Assembly (NCBI GenBank): GCA_021779935.1
Contig: JAJXZT010000040.1
Span: 124,001 to 188,000 of the forward strand
Origin: Acidobacteriota bacterium
GTDB lineage: Bacteria > Acidobacteriota > Terriglobia > Terriglobales > Acidobacteriaceae
Direction: 5' to 3'
DNA length: 64,000 nucleotides
Part shown: piece by piece, positions 53,126-62,132 of the stretch
How the letters are laid out: each line of letters starts with the position of its first letter
Numbering within the stretch: the first letter of the stretch is position 1
Position numbers and translations under genes: made by a program
Notes under the pieces: model-generated
What the model was told of the DNA's origin: nothing
The model's input: only the letters and a program-made list of their open reading frames with translations
Databases searched by the model: none

Positions 53126-53877
53126 CGTAAAAATCCCGACAGTGCTCGATTCCAGCTTCGTAGCTGTTCTACATCAGGCAGTCCTTCCACCCGCCGCTGG
53201 CGTTCAGGACCTACCATCGTAATGAACCAGACGATCACTCCGACGTTATAGCCGCCGGAATAAATAATTGCGTAGACCGGCCCCCAGGTTCCCAGGTAGA
53301 TACGCAGAGCCCACGCAACTAGAACGATGCTCGTCGAAAGCCCCATCCCAGCTGCAATTCCCCATACATAGTCACGCCAATCCAGGGCAAACACTGCGCC
53401 GAGGATAAACAGCAGGAAGAGCAGCCCAGCTTCCACCATGTTCGCACTGCGTTCCATGATGGTCAGCCATCGCAGCAACATGTCCAGTTTCATTGCGGTT
53501 CCCGGAACTGCGGCCGCCGCCAAGATACATATTCCGATCAGTACCATCGTCGCCCATCGGAATACCTGCGCCCCCAGTCGCCGAATCGACTGATACGGAT
53601 TGAACACATGTACAAACACCTCCTGCACTACTGCAAGAGTGAAGAAAACGTCCAACAGTTCGTACGTCCAGAACGCCACAAAGAGCGTCTTCGGCATCTT
53701 CTGTACGCTGAACGTCACCAGAAACTGTGAGATGTGGAACAACGTATACCAGAAGAACACCGGAAACTCCCGGTGTAGCTTCCGCTTCCACATCACCACG
53801 GCGATCCAAACCTGCAGAGCTGGCCCTAGAACCCACAGGAACATCTGTATGGCGTGTATCGTCGGGTTTTGGAACAT
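53122..53877 (-). CDS. Polytopic membrane protein of unknown function
   Basis: A 251-aa protein with about six or seven membrane helices: AIQMFLWVLGPALQVWIAVVMW at the N-terminus, then FFWYTLFHISQFLVTFSV, VAFWTYELLDVFFTLAVVQEVFVHVF, MVLIGICILAAAAVPG, MVEAGLLFLLFILGAVFAL, MGLSTSIVLVAWALRIYLG and a Trp-rich YNVGVIVWFITMV. Sequence resembles small membrane proteins seen in acidobacteria without assigned roles. It stands between the 59-aa secreted peptide gene (37 bases upstream) and the anchored helical protein (4-base overlap), forming a three-gene unit. Confidence 0.6.
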   Translation of the reverse strand: MFQNPTIHAIQMFLWVLGPALQVWIAVVMWKRKLHREFPVFFWYTLFHISQFLVTFSVQKMPKTLFVAFWTYELLDVFFTLAVVQEVFVHVFNPYQSIRRLGAQVFRWATMVLIGICILAAAAVPGTAMKLDMLLRWLTIMERSANMVEAGLLFLLFILGAVFALDWRDYVWGIAAGMGLSTSIVLVAWALRIYLGTWGPVYAIIYSGGYNVGVIVWFITMVGPERQRRVEGLPDVEQLRSWNRALSGFLR

Positions 53878-53914
53878 ACGTTATTGGGTGCTCCCTCCGA
53901 AAAACTGCGCACGC

Positions 53915-54094
53915 CTACGAACAGGTCTGCACAAACGGATTACATCCACCGGAAGGCGGCGCGGTTCCATTATCCGGCTGAACGGTGGTGTTTGTCTTCG
54001 GTGATGTGGAGGCCGAGCCCGTCGAACTTGTAGTCGGCGTTCCGGAAAGCAACGTCGCCAAAATTCCCAAAATGATCCAAACTGTAATCTGCAC
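53915..54094 (-). CDS. 59-aa secreted Thr/Ser-rich peptide (short gene missed by length filters)
   Basis: Start GTG at 54094 with AAAGGAG about 8 bases ahead. The product opens with a signal-type helix (ITVWIILGILATLLSG, ending near residue 18), then a Thr/Ser/Pro-rich spacer (TPTTSSTGSASTSPKTNTT) and a short C-terminal part ending GGCNPFVQTCS with two cysteines. A longer frame in another register overlaps it but has no ribosome site. It heads a three-gene minus-strand operon. The two cysteines could form a disulfide or attach lipid; no family is recognised. Confidence 0.6.
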   Translation of the reverse strand: MQITVWIILGILATLLSGTPTTSSTGSASTSPKTNTTVQPDNGTAPPSGGCNPFVQTCS

Positions 54095-54679
54095 GAAGAA
54101 ACTCCTTTCGTACTCACTCTAGATTCTGGATTTTACGCCACGTTGCGAGGATGGGCAGATGCCTTTCGTAACCTCTCCCACAACAGATGTTACAGGCGAC
54201 ACCTTAAAAATCACTACTCTCGCGCCGTGCTGAGTCTACAAGAATACGCTAAACCTTGATTGCGGGGACTACATTTTCAACGAGTCTACCCCTTGCCGTG
54301 CTATTTGCAAATACCCAAGACGATACATGCTTGATGCCTATTCCGAGAGTTCCGTCGACTCCACTGGAACCGTCTAGCGGCTCCCGTCGAAGCTCTAGCG
54401 ACGATTCACTGGATGAGCGGCATTCATTAAGTTAGGAGATATCCTCCGCGTCCAGTGGAAACCTCAACCGTGGTATTTCCGCAACAGTCAATACAACCTT
54501 CGTAGACCCTGCACTCCTACAATTTTTAGGAGTTAGGTGTTTTCTTGACTCGACATCCCATATCCCGGCTGAGTCATTCCACCAGTAACAAGCTGAAATG
54601 AAACGTATTAAACTAATGCCCGAGATATCCATTACTTCATAGGTGAACCTATTATTTTTCGCATACGATCATTTTTTGG
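54095..54679. other. Long non-coding region (585 bases)
   Basis: No gene with a ribosome site was found; a 66-codon minus-strand frame (54432-54632) lacks one. The stretch is less GC-rich than the rest of the window. It holds a 7-bp hairpin ACTCCTA/TAGGAGT at 54513-54533 and a GATA-centred palindrome (AGGA/TCCT) near 54436. It must contain the promoter of the 54094 operon. Confidence 0.4.
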
Positions 54680-54708
54680 TTGAATTGCTGCGTTTTTCAT
54701 CGTAGAAT
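54680..54708 (+). promoter_or_regulatory. Promoter of the 75-aa protein gene
   Basis: TTGAAT (54680-54685) and TAGAAT (54703-54708) with a 17-base spacer. Transcription would begin near 54715, giving a leader of about 155 bases before the gene at 54870. Confidence 0.55.
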
Positions 54709-54869
54709 GTATTGATTTGATTTCACCGTTTGGCCCGTTCATGAACTGGCCGACAGGAATCAGGATGCACCGAGTCTTAGTTTGCCGGGTTGCGTCCAAA
54801 GGCTATACGCGGCTAAGGGGTCTGTACCCTTCATTCGGCCACATCTCATCGCAGAGGCAGGAAATTTTC

Positions 54870-55097
54870 ATGGCAAAGAGACGCGGTAATCCTAACTGGG
54901 GCAAACCCGAGCCGATTGGCCCGATCACTCCAACCATCACAGAATTTGAGCAAATCGTCCGTGAGTTCAAACTTTCTCCGGATCAATACATTCGTTCCAC
55001 TCGGCTTCGCGAGTGGGCGCGTCGTAACAAGAATTCCAAGTACATTCCCGAGCCTCTCCTCGAAGCTTGGGGCTTCGAAATCGAATCAACACTCTGA
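54870..55097 (+). CDS. 75-aa conserved hypothetical protein
   Basis: A soluble protein beginning MAKRRGNPNWGKPEPIGP. The middle TEFEQIVREFKLSPDQYI and SRLREWARRNKNSKYIPEPLLEAWGF form two helices with a basic and a Trp-rich patch. I recall similar acidobacterial hypotheticals with the NPNWGKP opening; no function is known. GGCAGGAAA lies ahead of the start. It has a candidate promoter at 54680 and a terminator at 55117, so it is probably monocistronic. Confidence 0.65.
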   Translation: MAKRRGNPNWGKPEPIGPITPTITEFEQIVREFKLSPDQYIRSTRLREWARRNKNSKYIPEPLLEAWGFEIESTL

Positions 55098-55116
55098 TCC
55101 CAAGTCGCTCCCTCCC

Positions 55117-55138
55117 AGGGCCGCCATTTGGTGGCCCT
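55117..55138 (+). terminator. Terminator of the 75-aa protein gene
   Basis: AGGGCC with inner GCCA pairs with TGGTGGCCCT (one G-U pair), followed by TATTCTTTGTGTTTTTC. Confidence 0.75.
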
Positions 55139-55361
55139 TATTCTTTGTGTTTTTCAATTTCTTTGAAGTTTTTTTGTTGATAGTGTCTCGCCCCTTCTCT
55201 CGAACCTTCGCTTCACATTCTTCTTCCTCCGATTCTTCCTCTTCGTTTCGTTGACGCCTTCCTCTTCGAATGAGATATTCGATTGTTACAGCCACGTTAA
55301 TGCTAAATTCAGGCTGAACATGCACCGCCAGAGTGCAGCTTTGAGAGGAAATCCAACTCCC

Positions 55362-55976
55362 ATGTTTCGAATTATTCCCCACGACACCAAGTTCTTTGAT
55401 CTTTTTGCCGACATGGCAGACAACCTTACGGAAGGCGCACGTCTGCTTCGCGAACTGCTTCGTAACTACGATGATGTCACCGCTACCGTACAGAAGATCA
55501 AGGGCGTGGAGCACAAGGGCGACGACATCGCCCACGCCGTTTTCGTCAAGCTGAACCAGAGCTTCATCACTCCCTTTGACCGCGAAGATATTCACATGCT
55601 CGCCTCGCAGATTGACGACGTACTCGACTACATCAACTCTGCTGCCGACCGCCTTGTCATTTACAAGATCCACAATCCGCCGGCCGCCGCCTTCGACCTC
55701 GCCACGATCATCCTCCGCCAGGCCGAGGAGCTCTCCAAGGCCGTCGGACTCATCGAGAAGGGCCAGAAGTTGCTCGAACACTGCGTCGAGGTCAACCGGC
55801 TGGAGAACGAAGCGGACATGATCAGCCGCAACGCCATTGGCGCCCTCTTTGAACACGAAAAGGACCCGATTCAGCTCATCAAGATCAAGGAATTAATCGA
55901 GGTTCTGGAAACTGCCACCGACAAGGCCGAGGATGTTGCCAACGTCCTCGAGACCGTCGTGCTGAAGAGCGCCTGA
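55362..55976 (+). CDS. DUF47-family phosphate transport accessory protein
   Basis: A 204-aa all-helical PhoU-like protein. FFDLFADMADNLTEGARLLRELL (11-33) and the repeated IKGVEHKGDDIAHAVFVKLNQSFITPFDREDIHMLASQIDDVLDYINSAA are the hallmarks of the DUF47/YkaA group, found almost always beside pit genes. The C-terminal half mirrors the first (VNRLENEADMISR). It probably controls Pit activity or complex formation. The ATG at 55362 follows GAGAGGAAA. The pit gene starts 73 bases later. Confidence 0.88.
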   Translation: MFRIIPHDTKFFDLFADMADNLTEGARLLRELLRNYDDVTATVQKIKGVEHKGDDIAHAVFVKLNQSFITPFDREDIHMLASQIDDVLDYINSAADRLVIYKIHNPPAAAFDLATIILRQAEELSKAVGLIEKGQKLLEHCVEVNRLENEADMISRNAIGALFEHEKDPIQLIKIKELIEVLETATDKAEDVANVLETVVLKSA

Positions 55977-56049
55977 TGACGCACGATGTTGCGGTTAAGC
56001 CAGCAATCCTGATTGCAGTGACCTTCGTGCAACAGAGGGAAAATATCCG

Positions 56050-57099
56050 GTGAGTACAGGACTACTTCTCGTCGCTTTTACCGTTCTAGTCGCCCTCGTT
56101 TTCGACTTTTTCAACGGCTTTCATGATGCCGCCAACAGCATTGCCACGGTGGTTTCCACTCGCGTGCTTTCTCCGCGCCTGGCTGTCGTTTGGGCGGCAT
56201 TCTTTAACTTCGCCGCCGCATTCCTTTTCGGCACTGCTGTTGCCCATACGATCGGCAAGGGAATGATCCGGCTCGATATCGTCACCCAGTACGTGGTGCT
56301 CGCCGGATTGCTTGGCGCCATTGTCTGGGATCTCCTCACATGGCTGTGGGGATTGCCTACTTCCTCTTCGCACGCGCTGATAGGCGGCTATGCTGGTGCG
56401 GCCATCGCCCGTGCAACCATCCTCCACGGATGGTCCAATGCCTTCAGCGTCATCATCCCGGGTGGGTGGACAAAGACCGTTCTGTTCATTTTCATTGCGC
56501 CAGTCATGGGCTTGGTTCTCGGCTTCATTTTCATGATTGCCATCTACTGGATCTTCCAGCGCAAGTCGCCGCACCAGGTCGACACATGGTTCCGCAAGCT
56601 CCAGCTACTCTCCGCCGCCGCTTACTCCCTCGGACACGGCGGGAATGACGCGCAGAAGACAATGGGCATCGTCGCCGGTGCGCTCTATGCCGGGGGACTC
56701 ATGTCCAAGGCTGACATGATCGGCTCCTGGGGACACTACAAGTGGCCCATCATTCTTGCTGCCCACACTGCCATTGCTCTCGGCACCTACTTCGGCGGCT
56801 GGCGCATTGTCCACACGATGGGAAGCAAGATCACCAAACTTAAGCCTGTGGGCGGATTCTGCGCCGAGGCTGCCGGGGCCATCACTCTGTTCGGCACCGC
56901 GCTCGCCGGAATCCCAGTCTCCACGACGCACACCATCACCGGAGCAATCGTTGGAGTTGGCACTACGCATCGTCTCTCCGCCGTCCGTTGGGGAGTGGCC
57001 ACTCGCATCATATGGGCGTGGGTACTGACGATCCCGGCTTCCGCAGCGGTGGCCGCCGGTACCTTCTGGGTCGTCCGTTACTTCCTTCCAACGGCCTGA
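56050..57099 (+). CDS. pit: Inorganic phosphate transporter (Pit family)
   Basis: A 349-aa inner-membrane carrier with about 9-10 helices and the duplicated PHO4 signature: DFFNGFHDAANSIATVVSTRVLSPR near the N-terminus and HGGNDAQKTMGIVAG near residue 200. It takes up phosphate (usually as a metal-phosphate complex) with protons. The start is GTG 56050, with GAGGGAAAA ahead. It follows the DUF47 gene as the usual pair. The C-terminal end VRYFLPTA is normal. Confidence 0.95.
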   Translation: MSTGLLLVAFTVLVALVFDFFNGFHDAANSIATVVSTRVLSPRLAVVWAAFFNFAAAFLFGTAVAHTIGKGMIRLDIVTQYVVLAGLLGAIVWDLLTWLWGLPTSSSHALIGGYAGAAIARATILHGWSNAFSVIIPGGWTKTVLFIFIAPVMGLVLGFIFMIAIYWIFQRKSPHQVDTWFRKLQLLSAAAYSLGHGGNDAQKTMGIVAGALYAGGLMSKADMIGSWGHYKWPIILAAHTAIALGTYFGGWRIVHTMGSKITKLKPVGGFCAEAAGAITLFGTALAGIPVSTTHTITGAIVGVGTTHRLSAVRWGVATRIIWAWVLTIPASAAVAAGTFWVVRYFLPTA

Positions 57100-57131
57100 G
57101 CAGATCAAGTTCTGCAAAGAGGTTTATGCAA

Positions 57132-57167
57132 AAAGGGCCTGTCCCGTTCCACCGGGGTAGGCCCTTT
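57132..57167. terminator. Bidirectional terminator between pit and the M13 peptidase
   Basis: AAAGGGCCT/AGGCCCTTT with an inner CCG/CGG stem, flanked by AAA on the left and TTTCCG on the right. Confidence 0.85.
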
Positions 57168-57207
57168 CCGTAGCAAATCGCAAGCAGCCAGCAGCTCGCG
57201 ACTTCCC

Positions 57208-59286
57208 TTACCAGACTCTGCACGCCGGCGCGTGCACCATCGGCTTCCCTGCCTTGCATCCAAAGGCCTTGGCAAACTCCGCCGAATTCGACATTGGAAA
57301 ATCGACGCGATACTGCGGAAGCGAGTGCGGATTCGTCGCAATCTGTAATCGCGCGGCATCGGGACGCTCGTTCCCGCACCAGATGAATGCCGCTGACAGG
57401 TAGAACCTCTGCCGCGGGGTAATTCCATCCGGCCCCGGCGTGTCGAGTGACTTCCCTTCCTTCTTGTAGAGATTCTCCAGCGCCAACATCGCCAGGTGGA
57501 TGCCGCCGTTGTCCGCCGTGTCCTCGCCTTGTGTCATCCGCCCATTCGTTTTCACGCCCAGGCCGGGTACTTCGTGCGTGTACTGGTTTGCAATGCAATT
57601 GCCCCGCTCGTCATATGCCTTCGCATCCGCTGCCGTCCACCAGTCGCGGAGGTCTCCCTTGGCGTCGAACTTCCGTCCCTGGTCGTCAAATCCGTGAATG
57701 ACCTCGTGCCCAATCACCATTCCAATGGCTCCGAAATTCGCCGCATCCGGCTGATTCGGATCAAAGAATGGAGGCTGTAGAATTCCCGCCGGGAAGTTGA
57801 TCGTATTGTTCTGTCCATCGTTGTAGGCATCGATCGTCTGCGGCGTCATCATCCAGTCCATCTTGTCCGCCGGTTTGTTCACCTTCGCCAACTGGCGCTT
57901 CATTTCGAAGGCGTTGGCAGCCTCCAGGTTTTCCAGGTAGTTGTTAGAGACGATTTTTACCGAGCTATAGTCACGCCATTTATCCGGATACCCGATCTTT
58001 TCAATCATCCCGTTGAGCTTAGCGATTGCCTGCTGTTTGGTCGCGTCGCTCATCCATGTTAGTTGTCCAATGTCCTCTCTCAGCGCGTTCCGGATCTCCC
58101 CCACCAGTTGCAGCGCCTTCTGCTTGCTCGCGGGCGGGAACGCAACTTTCACGTACTCCTTGCCCAGCGCCTCTCCAAGTTCCATGTTTGCCGTTGCCAC
58201 GCATCTGCGCCACTGCGGCAGCATGGTCTGCACGCCGACCAGCACCTTGCCGTAGAAGTCGAAATTTGCCTGCTCCATTTCCGGCGTGGTGAAATTCGCC
58301 GCCGAATGGATCGTCCACCAGCGTAAGTAGCTCTTCCATTCGCTCAGCGAACGGGTCTTGATCTGCTCGTCCAATGCCGGCAGGAACTTCGGCGCGGAGA
58401 CGATGTAGAACGGTGGTTGCGGGACGCCAACCAATTTTTCGTATTCCGCGAAATCGAAATCCGGCATCGCGGCCTTTATCTGTACCAGTGAACGCTTGTG
58501 ATAAGTCTGGAGCGGATCGCGTCGCGAAACGGCATCCATCTGCGCCTGTGCCAGCGCCGTCTCAATCGCCATCACGGCATCGGATTCTTTCGCGGCTTGC
58601 TGCGCGCTGTCGCCCGCCAGTTGAAACATCTTTGCCACATGCGTCTTGTACTCCGCGCGAATTCTCTCCGAGTGTCCGTCCGTACTCAGGTAGAAACTCC
58701 GCGACGGCAATCCCAGCCCTCCCTGGTCGATTCCCACGACAACCTCGCTGGAATTCTTCAGATCCTGCGCCGGCCCAAACCCGAACATCGGCGCCCCAGT
58801 CTGGTTGTCTCCAGGCGCATATGCTGCCGGAAAGCGCATGTGCATTGACGCCAACACACTTGCCAGATCGTGTTTTGACTTCATCTCATTCACGGGTTTG
58901 AGAGCCTGAGACAACCAGGTTTTCCCGTCGGCCTCGCGAGCGTTGTTATCCATGCAACTTGTCCAGTAGGCGCCAATCTGCCTTTCTGTTCCGCTCGCAT
59001 TGGGATTTGCCGCCGCTTTTTCCATCGCGTCACGCAGCACTTGCTGGTTCCAGAAAAAGAGCGGCGTCGAAGTGGAATTTCTCGCCAAGTCCGGCGGAAT
59101 CGGGTGCGCTGCCTGCCACTTGGAACATGCGTATTGATAGAAATCCACGCACGGGTCCTTTGTCTTGTCGACCAGTGAAGCGTTGAAATGTTCCAGCTTG
59201 GCCGCCTGCTGCGCCCACCCTTGCAGACAGAACATCGCCATCGCGGCCGCCCATAAGGTAGCCGTCTTCCAGGTCATTCCATGCAT
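57208..59286 (-). CDS. M13-family (neprilysin-like) zinc endopeptidase, secreted
   Basis: A 692-aa protein with a signal peptide (about 1-25, ending GWAQQ). The catalytic part has the substrate-binding region around AYND, then HEVIHGFDDQGRKFDAKG (HExxH at 527-531) and GEDTADNGG (587-595, Glu588 as third zinc ligand and Asp592). The C-terminus ends CRVW, the typical M13 end. Cysteines near the N-terminus (CVDFYQYACSKW) form the family disulfide. It cleaves peptides outside the cell. The start at 59286 gives a proper signal peptide, with GTGGGGA ahead. Confidence 0.95.
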   Translation of the reverse strand: MHGMTWKTATLWAAAMAMFCLQGWAQQAAKLEHFNASLVDKTKDPCVDFYQYACSKWQAAHPIPPDLARNSTSTPLFFWNQQVLRDAMEKAAANPNASGTERQIGAYWTSCMDNNAREADGKTWLSQALKPVNEMKSKHDLASVLASMHMRFPAAYAPGDNQTGAPMFGFGPAQDLKNSSEVVVGIDQGGLGLPSRSFYLSTDGHSERIRAEYKTHVAKMFQLAGDSAQQAAKESDAVMAIETALAQAQMDAVSRRDPLQTYHKRSLVQIKAAMPDFDFAEYEKLVGVPQPPFYIVSAPKFLPALDEQIKTRSLSEWKSYLRWWTIHSAANFTTPEMEQANFDFYGKVLVGVQTMLPQWRRCVATANMELGEALGKEYVKVAFPPASKQKALQLVGEIRNALREDIGQLTWMSDATKQQAIAKLNGMIEKIGYPDKWRDYSSVKIVSNNYLENLEAANAFEMKRQLAKVNKPADKMDWMMTPQTIDAYNDGQNNTINFPAGILQPPFFDPNQPDAANFGAIGMVIGHEVIHGFDDQGRKFDAKGDLRDWWTAADAKAYDERGNCIANQYTHEVPGLGVKTNGRMTQGEDTADNGGIHLAMLALENLYKKEGKSLDTPGPDGITPRQRFYLSAAFIWCGNERPDAARLQIATNPHSLPQYRVDFPMSNSAEFAKAFGCKAGKPMVHAPACRVW

Positions 59287-59414
59287 GCGGTTGTCCCCAC
59301 TTGAATGCGGATACGTCCGGTGCAGAATTCTACCGTGAGTTATGTTCCGGACACAGTCATTTCCCAGCTTTGTTAGAATCGTGTCAGGCGCTCTGTTCGC
59401 GTGCCGCAAAATGT

Positions 59415-60581
59415 ATGACTTCTGCTTCTCCATTCTGTGACGTTCCCACCGCGCTTGAAGAAATTCGCGCCGGGCGGATGATTGTGGTTGTCGATGACGA
59501 GGACCGCGAAAACGAAGGCGACCTCACGATGGCCGCCGAAAAGATCACGCCCGAGGCCATCAACTTCATGGCCAAGTACGGTCGCGGCCTTATCTGTCTC
59601 GCCATGACCGAGGAGCGTCTCGACTATCTCCGCCTTGGGCCCATGAGTCTGGAGAACACTTCACAGTTCGGCACTGCTTTCACGGAATCCATCGATGCTC
59701 GCGAAGGCGTCACCACCGGCATCAGCGCCTACGACCGCGCTCACACCATCAAGGTGGCCATTGATCCCTCAACCACATGGCGCGATCTGGCGCGTCCCGG
59801 CCACACCTTCCCCTTGCGCGCACGCAAGGGCGGAGTTCTCGTCCGCGCCGGTCAGACTGAAGCCTCCGTCGATCTCGCGCGTCTCGCCGGACTCATCTCT
59901 GCCGGCGTCATCTGCGAAATCATGAACGACGACGGCACCATGTCGCGCGTCCCTCATCTCGTCGACTTCTGCCGCCAGCACAACATGAAAATGCTCACCG
60001 TTGCCGAAGTCATCCGCTACCGGATGCAGAACGAGCGATACATTGTGCGGCAGGGTGAAGCAACCGTTCCTACACGCTTCGGCGAATTCCGCCTGATCGC
60101 CTACGCCTCTGAGATCGACCACCAATCGCACGTCGCCATCGTCAAGGGCGACCTGGAACATCTTGCCGAGCAACCTACACTGGTTCGCATGCACACCCAT
60201 TGCCTCGCCGGCGACGTTTTCGGCGCTACATGGTGCGAGTGCCGCAGTATTCTCGAACAATCCATGCGGATGATCGAAGCCGAAGGTCGCGGCGCCATCA
60301 TCTATCTGCACCAGACCTCGCAGGGTTTCTCCATTGAACCTCTCGGCGACAAAACTACGCTTCAGTTCCACAAGGAGCGTCAACTTCCCACGCTGCCGGA
60401 CAATCAGCGCAAGACCCAGCGCGATATAGGCATCGGCGCGCAAATTCTCTCCGACCTTAATCTGCGCCGCATCCGGCTCTTGACAAATCGTCCTCGAAAA
60501 GTCGCGGCGCTCGAAGGCTTCGGCCTCGAAATCGTCGAACAAGTACCCGTCCCTGTCACCGCCACCGCCTGCCAGGACTAA
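59415..60581 (+). CDS. ribB: RibBA-type protein: 3,4-DHBP synthase with degenerate GTP cyclohydrolase II domain
   Basis: A 388-aa protein. The N-terminal half (1-205) is an intact 3,4-dihydroxy-2-butanone-4-phosphate synthase: [11 protein letters not shown] (27-37) and [10 protein letters not shown] (127-136). The C-terminal half keeps the GTP cyclohydrolase II zinc cysteines (Cys263, Cys274, Cys276), but the RQEGRGIGL loop reads HQTSQGFSI, the YALQDxGxDTVEAN segment is missing, and the Asp of the catalytic Asp-x-Arg is Thr (TQR). It is likely inactive as RibA (a RibBX-like form). The start at 59415 matches the family; another ribA must supply the first riboflavin step. Confidence 0.85.
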   Translation: MTSASPFCDVPTALEEIRAGRMIVVVDDEDRENEGDLTMAAEKITPEAINFMAKYGRGLICLAMTEERLDYLRLGPMSLENTSQFGTAFTESIDAREGVTTGISAYDRAHTIKVAIDPSTTWRDLARPGHTFPLRARKGGVLVRAGQTEASVDLARLAGLISAGVICEIMNDDGTMSRVPHLVDFCRQHNMKMLTVAEVIRYRMQNERYIVRQGEATVPTRFGEFRLIAYASEIDHQSHVAIVKGDLEHLAEQPTLVRMHTHCLAGDVFGATWCECRSILEQSMRMIEAEGRGAIIYLHQTSQGFSIEPLGDKTTLQFHKERQLPTLPDNQRKTQRDIGIGAQILSDLNLRRIRLLTNRPRKVAALEGFGLEIVEQVPVPVTATACQD

Positions 60582-60668
60582 GCCGATTCAAGGCGGGCGC
60601 TCCTGCTCGCGACCGCTCCACACTAAGTTTCCATTCTGTTCGGCGTCAATTCGTACTATCTTTTTCCC

Positions 60669-61535
60669 ATGTCGCGTCTTCTGACCATCGTCTTCTTCAC
60701 CACGTTCTCTGTCGGCCTCTTCGCCCAAAGCACCATCCTTCTCTGGCCCAACGGAGCCCCGGGAGCGCTCGGCAACGAACCCGCCGATAAGCCCTCGATC
60801 ACGGTTTACTTGCCGAAGAAGACTCCTCCCGTCGCGGCCGTTCTCATCTGTCCCGGAGGTGCTTATTCACACCTCGCCGTCGATAAAGAAGGAACGCAGG
60901 TTGCTCAATGGTTCAATGGATATGGAGTCGCGGCGTTTGTTCTTCAATACCGGCTCGGCAAGCGTTATCACTATCCGGTTGAATTCGAGGACGCACAACG
61001 CGCCATGCGATACGTGCGCTCCCATGCCGCCGAGTACAACCTGCCGCTCGATCACATTGGCGTTGTTGGCTTCTCCGCCGGTGGACATCTCGCCTCGCTC
61101 CTCGGCACGCACTTCGACTCCGGCAATCCGTCCTCGCCCGATCCGATTGAGCGCGTCACCGATCGCCCGGATTTCATGGTCCTTGGCTATCCGGTGATCG
61201 ATGAGAACGGTCCCGGAGCCAAAGCCTCATTTGAGTATCTTCTTGGAGATAACCCTGACCCTACTCTTCTCCACAGCCTCTTTACCGACACGCAGGTCAC
61301 AGCGCAGACTCCGCCAGCTTTTCTTGTCCTTGCCGACGACGACAGATCCGTTTCACCCGAGAACGGAGTTGGATTTTTTCTCGCTCTGCTCCGCGCAGGG
61401 GTTCCCGCCGAGCTCCACGTCTATCAGTCCGGCGGGCATGGATTCGGGCTCGCGACGTACACTCCCGCTTTGTCAACCTGGACGCGACGTCTCGCGGACT
61501 GGCTTCGCGGCCGCGGCATCCTCGATCCGCGGTAA
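60669..61535 (+). CDS. Secreted alpha/beta-hydrolase, acetyl-esterase-like
   Basis: A 288-aa protein with a signal peptide (1-19, ending LFAQ). It has CPGGAYSHLA (61-70, oxyanion-hole glycine loop) and the nucleophile elbow GFSAGGHLA (134-142, Ser136). The acid is in the LADDDRSVS region and the catalytic His in SGGHGFG. This is the BD-FAE-like carbohydrate-esterase pattern, suggesting deacetylation of plant polysaccharides or similar esters outside the cell. It follows ribBA by 87 bases, with no shared features. Confidence 0.85.
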   Translation: MSRLLTIVFFTTFSVGLFAQSTILLWPNGAPGALGNEPADKPSITVYLPKKTPPVAAVLICPGGAYSHLAVDKEGTQVAQWFNGYGVAAFVLQYRLGKRYHYPVEFEDAQRAMRYVRSHAAEYNLPLDHIGVVGFSAGGHLASLLGTHFDSGNPSSPDPIERVTDRPDFMVLGYPVIDENGPGAKASFEYLLGDNPDPTLLHSLFTDTQVTAQTPPAFLVLADDDRSVSPENGVGFFLALLRAGVPAELHVYQSGGHGFGLATYTPALSTWTRRLADWLRGRGILDPR

Positions 61536-61574
61536 TCTTCGCTAAATTCTCCGCGTGGTGTAACCTCTCATCCG

Positions 61575-62117
61575 ATGCTCTCGCTCTGGCCCGACGAAGA
61601 CTGGCGTCCCGTCTCGCGCATTGCCGCGGTTGCATGGCTCGTCGTCTACACACTTTTCTTTCTCTACGCAGCCACTAACCACACGGGATTTCTCTTCATC
61701 GATAACGCGAACCTCGTCGTTCACGAAGGCGGACATCTTCTCTTTGGCTGGTTTGGAGAGACGCTGGGACTCTGGGGCGGCACGATTCTCCAGTGGCTTG
61801 TACCGCTGCTTCTGGCTGTCTACTTTTTCTCTGAGCGTCAGACGACGGCGTTCGTCTTTTGCCTCGTGGTTTTCTTTGAGAACTTCCTCTACACGGCGGC
61901 ATATATGGCTGACGCGCGCTCCATGTCGCTTCCGCTCGTCAGTGTTGGAGACCCTGACTTCGCAGGCCACGACTGGCATAGCATCTTCGCCAGCCTCGGC
62001 CTTCTCCAGTACGACACTCGCATCGCTGCCACCGTTCGATTCCTTGGCTGGATCGGGATGATCGCCACCACCTGTTGGTTTGCACTTCGCACCTGGCGGA
62101 CATCTTCAGAGCTGTAA
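61575..62117 (+). CDS. Membrane protein with HEGGH and GHDWH motifs, possibly zinc-dependent
   Basis: A 180-aa protein with four or five membrane spans. HEGGH (50-54) lies inside a hydrophobic segment (NLVVHEGGHLLFGWFG), matching the HExxH of M50-like intramembrane metalloproteases. A second conserved-looking element, GHDWH (131-135), is spaced as a possible ligand in the following loop. The family is not named with certainty; the HExxH could be a zinc site or chance. It lies 39 bases after the esterase and is convergent with the caspase-like gene. Confidence 0.55.
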   Translation: MLSLWPDEDWRPVSRIAAVAWLVVYTLFFLYAATNHTGFLFIDNANLVVHEGGHLLFGWFGETLGLWGGTILQWLVPLLLAVYFFSERQTTAFVFCLVVFFENFLYTAAYMADARSMSLPLVSVGDPDFAGHDWHSIFASLGLLQYDTRIAATVRFLGWIGMIATTCWFALRTWRTSSEL

Positions 62118-62132
62118 TCATCCGGGATGGAA

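Noticed and set aside
53881-54117. 78-codon Arg-rich frame overlapping the 59-aa secreted peptide
   Set aside because: The other register has the strong ribosome site, a signal-type helix and better composition.
54432-54632. 66-codon minus-strand frame in the long gap before 54680
   Set aside because: No ribosome site, poor codon pattern and no domain.
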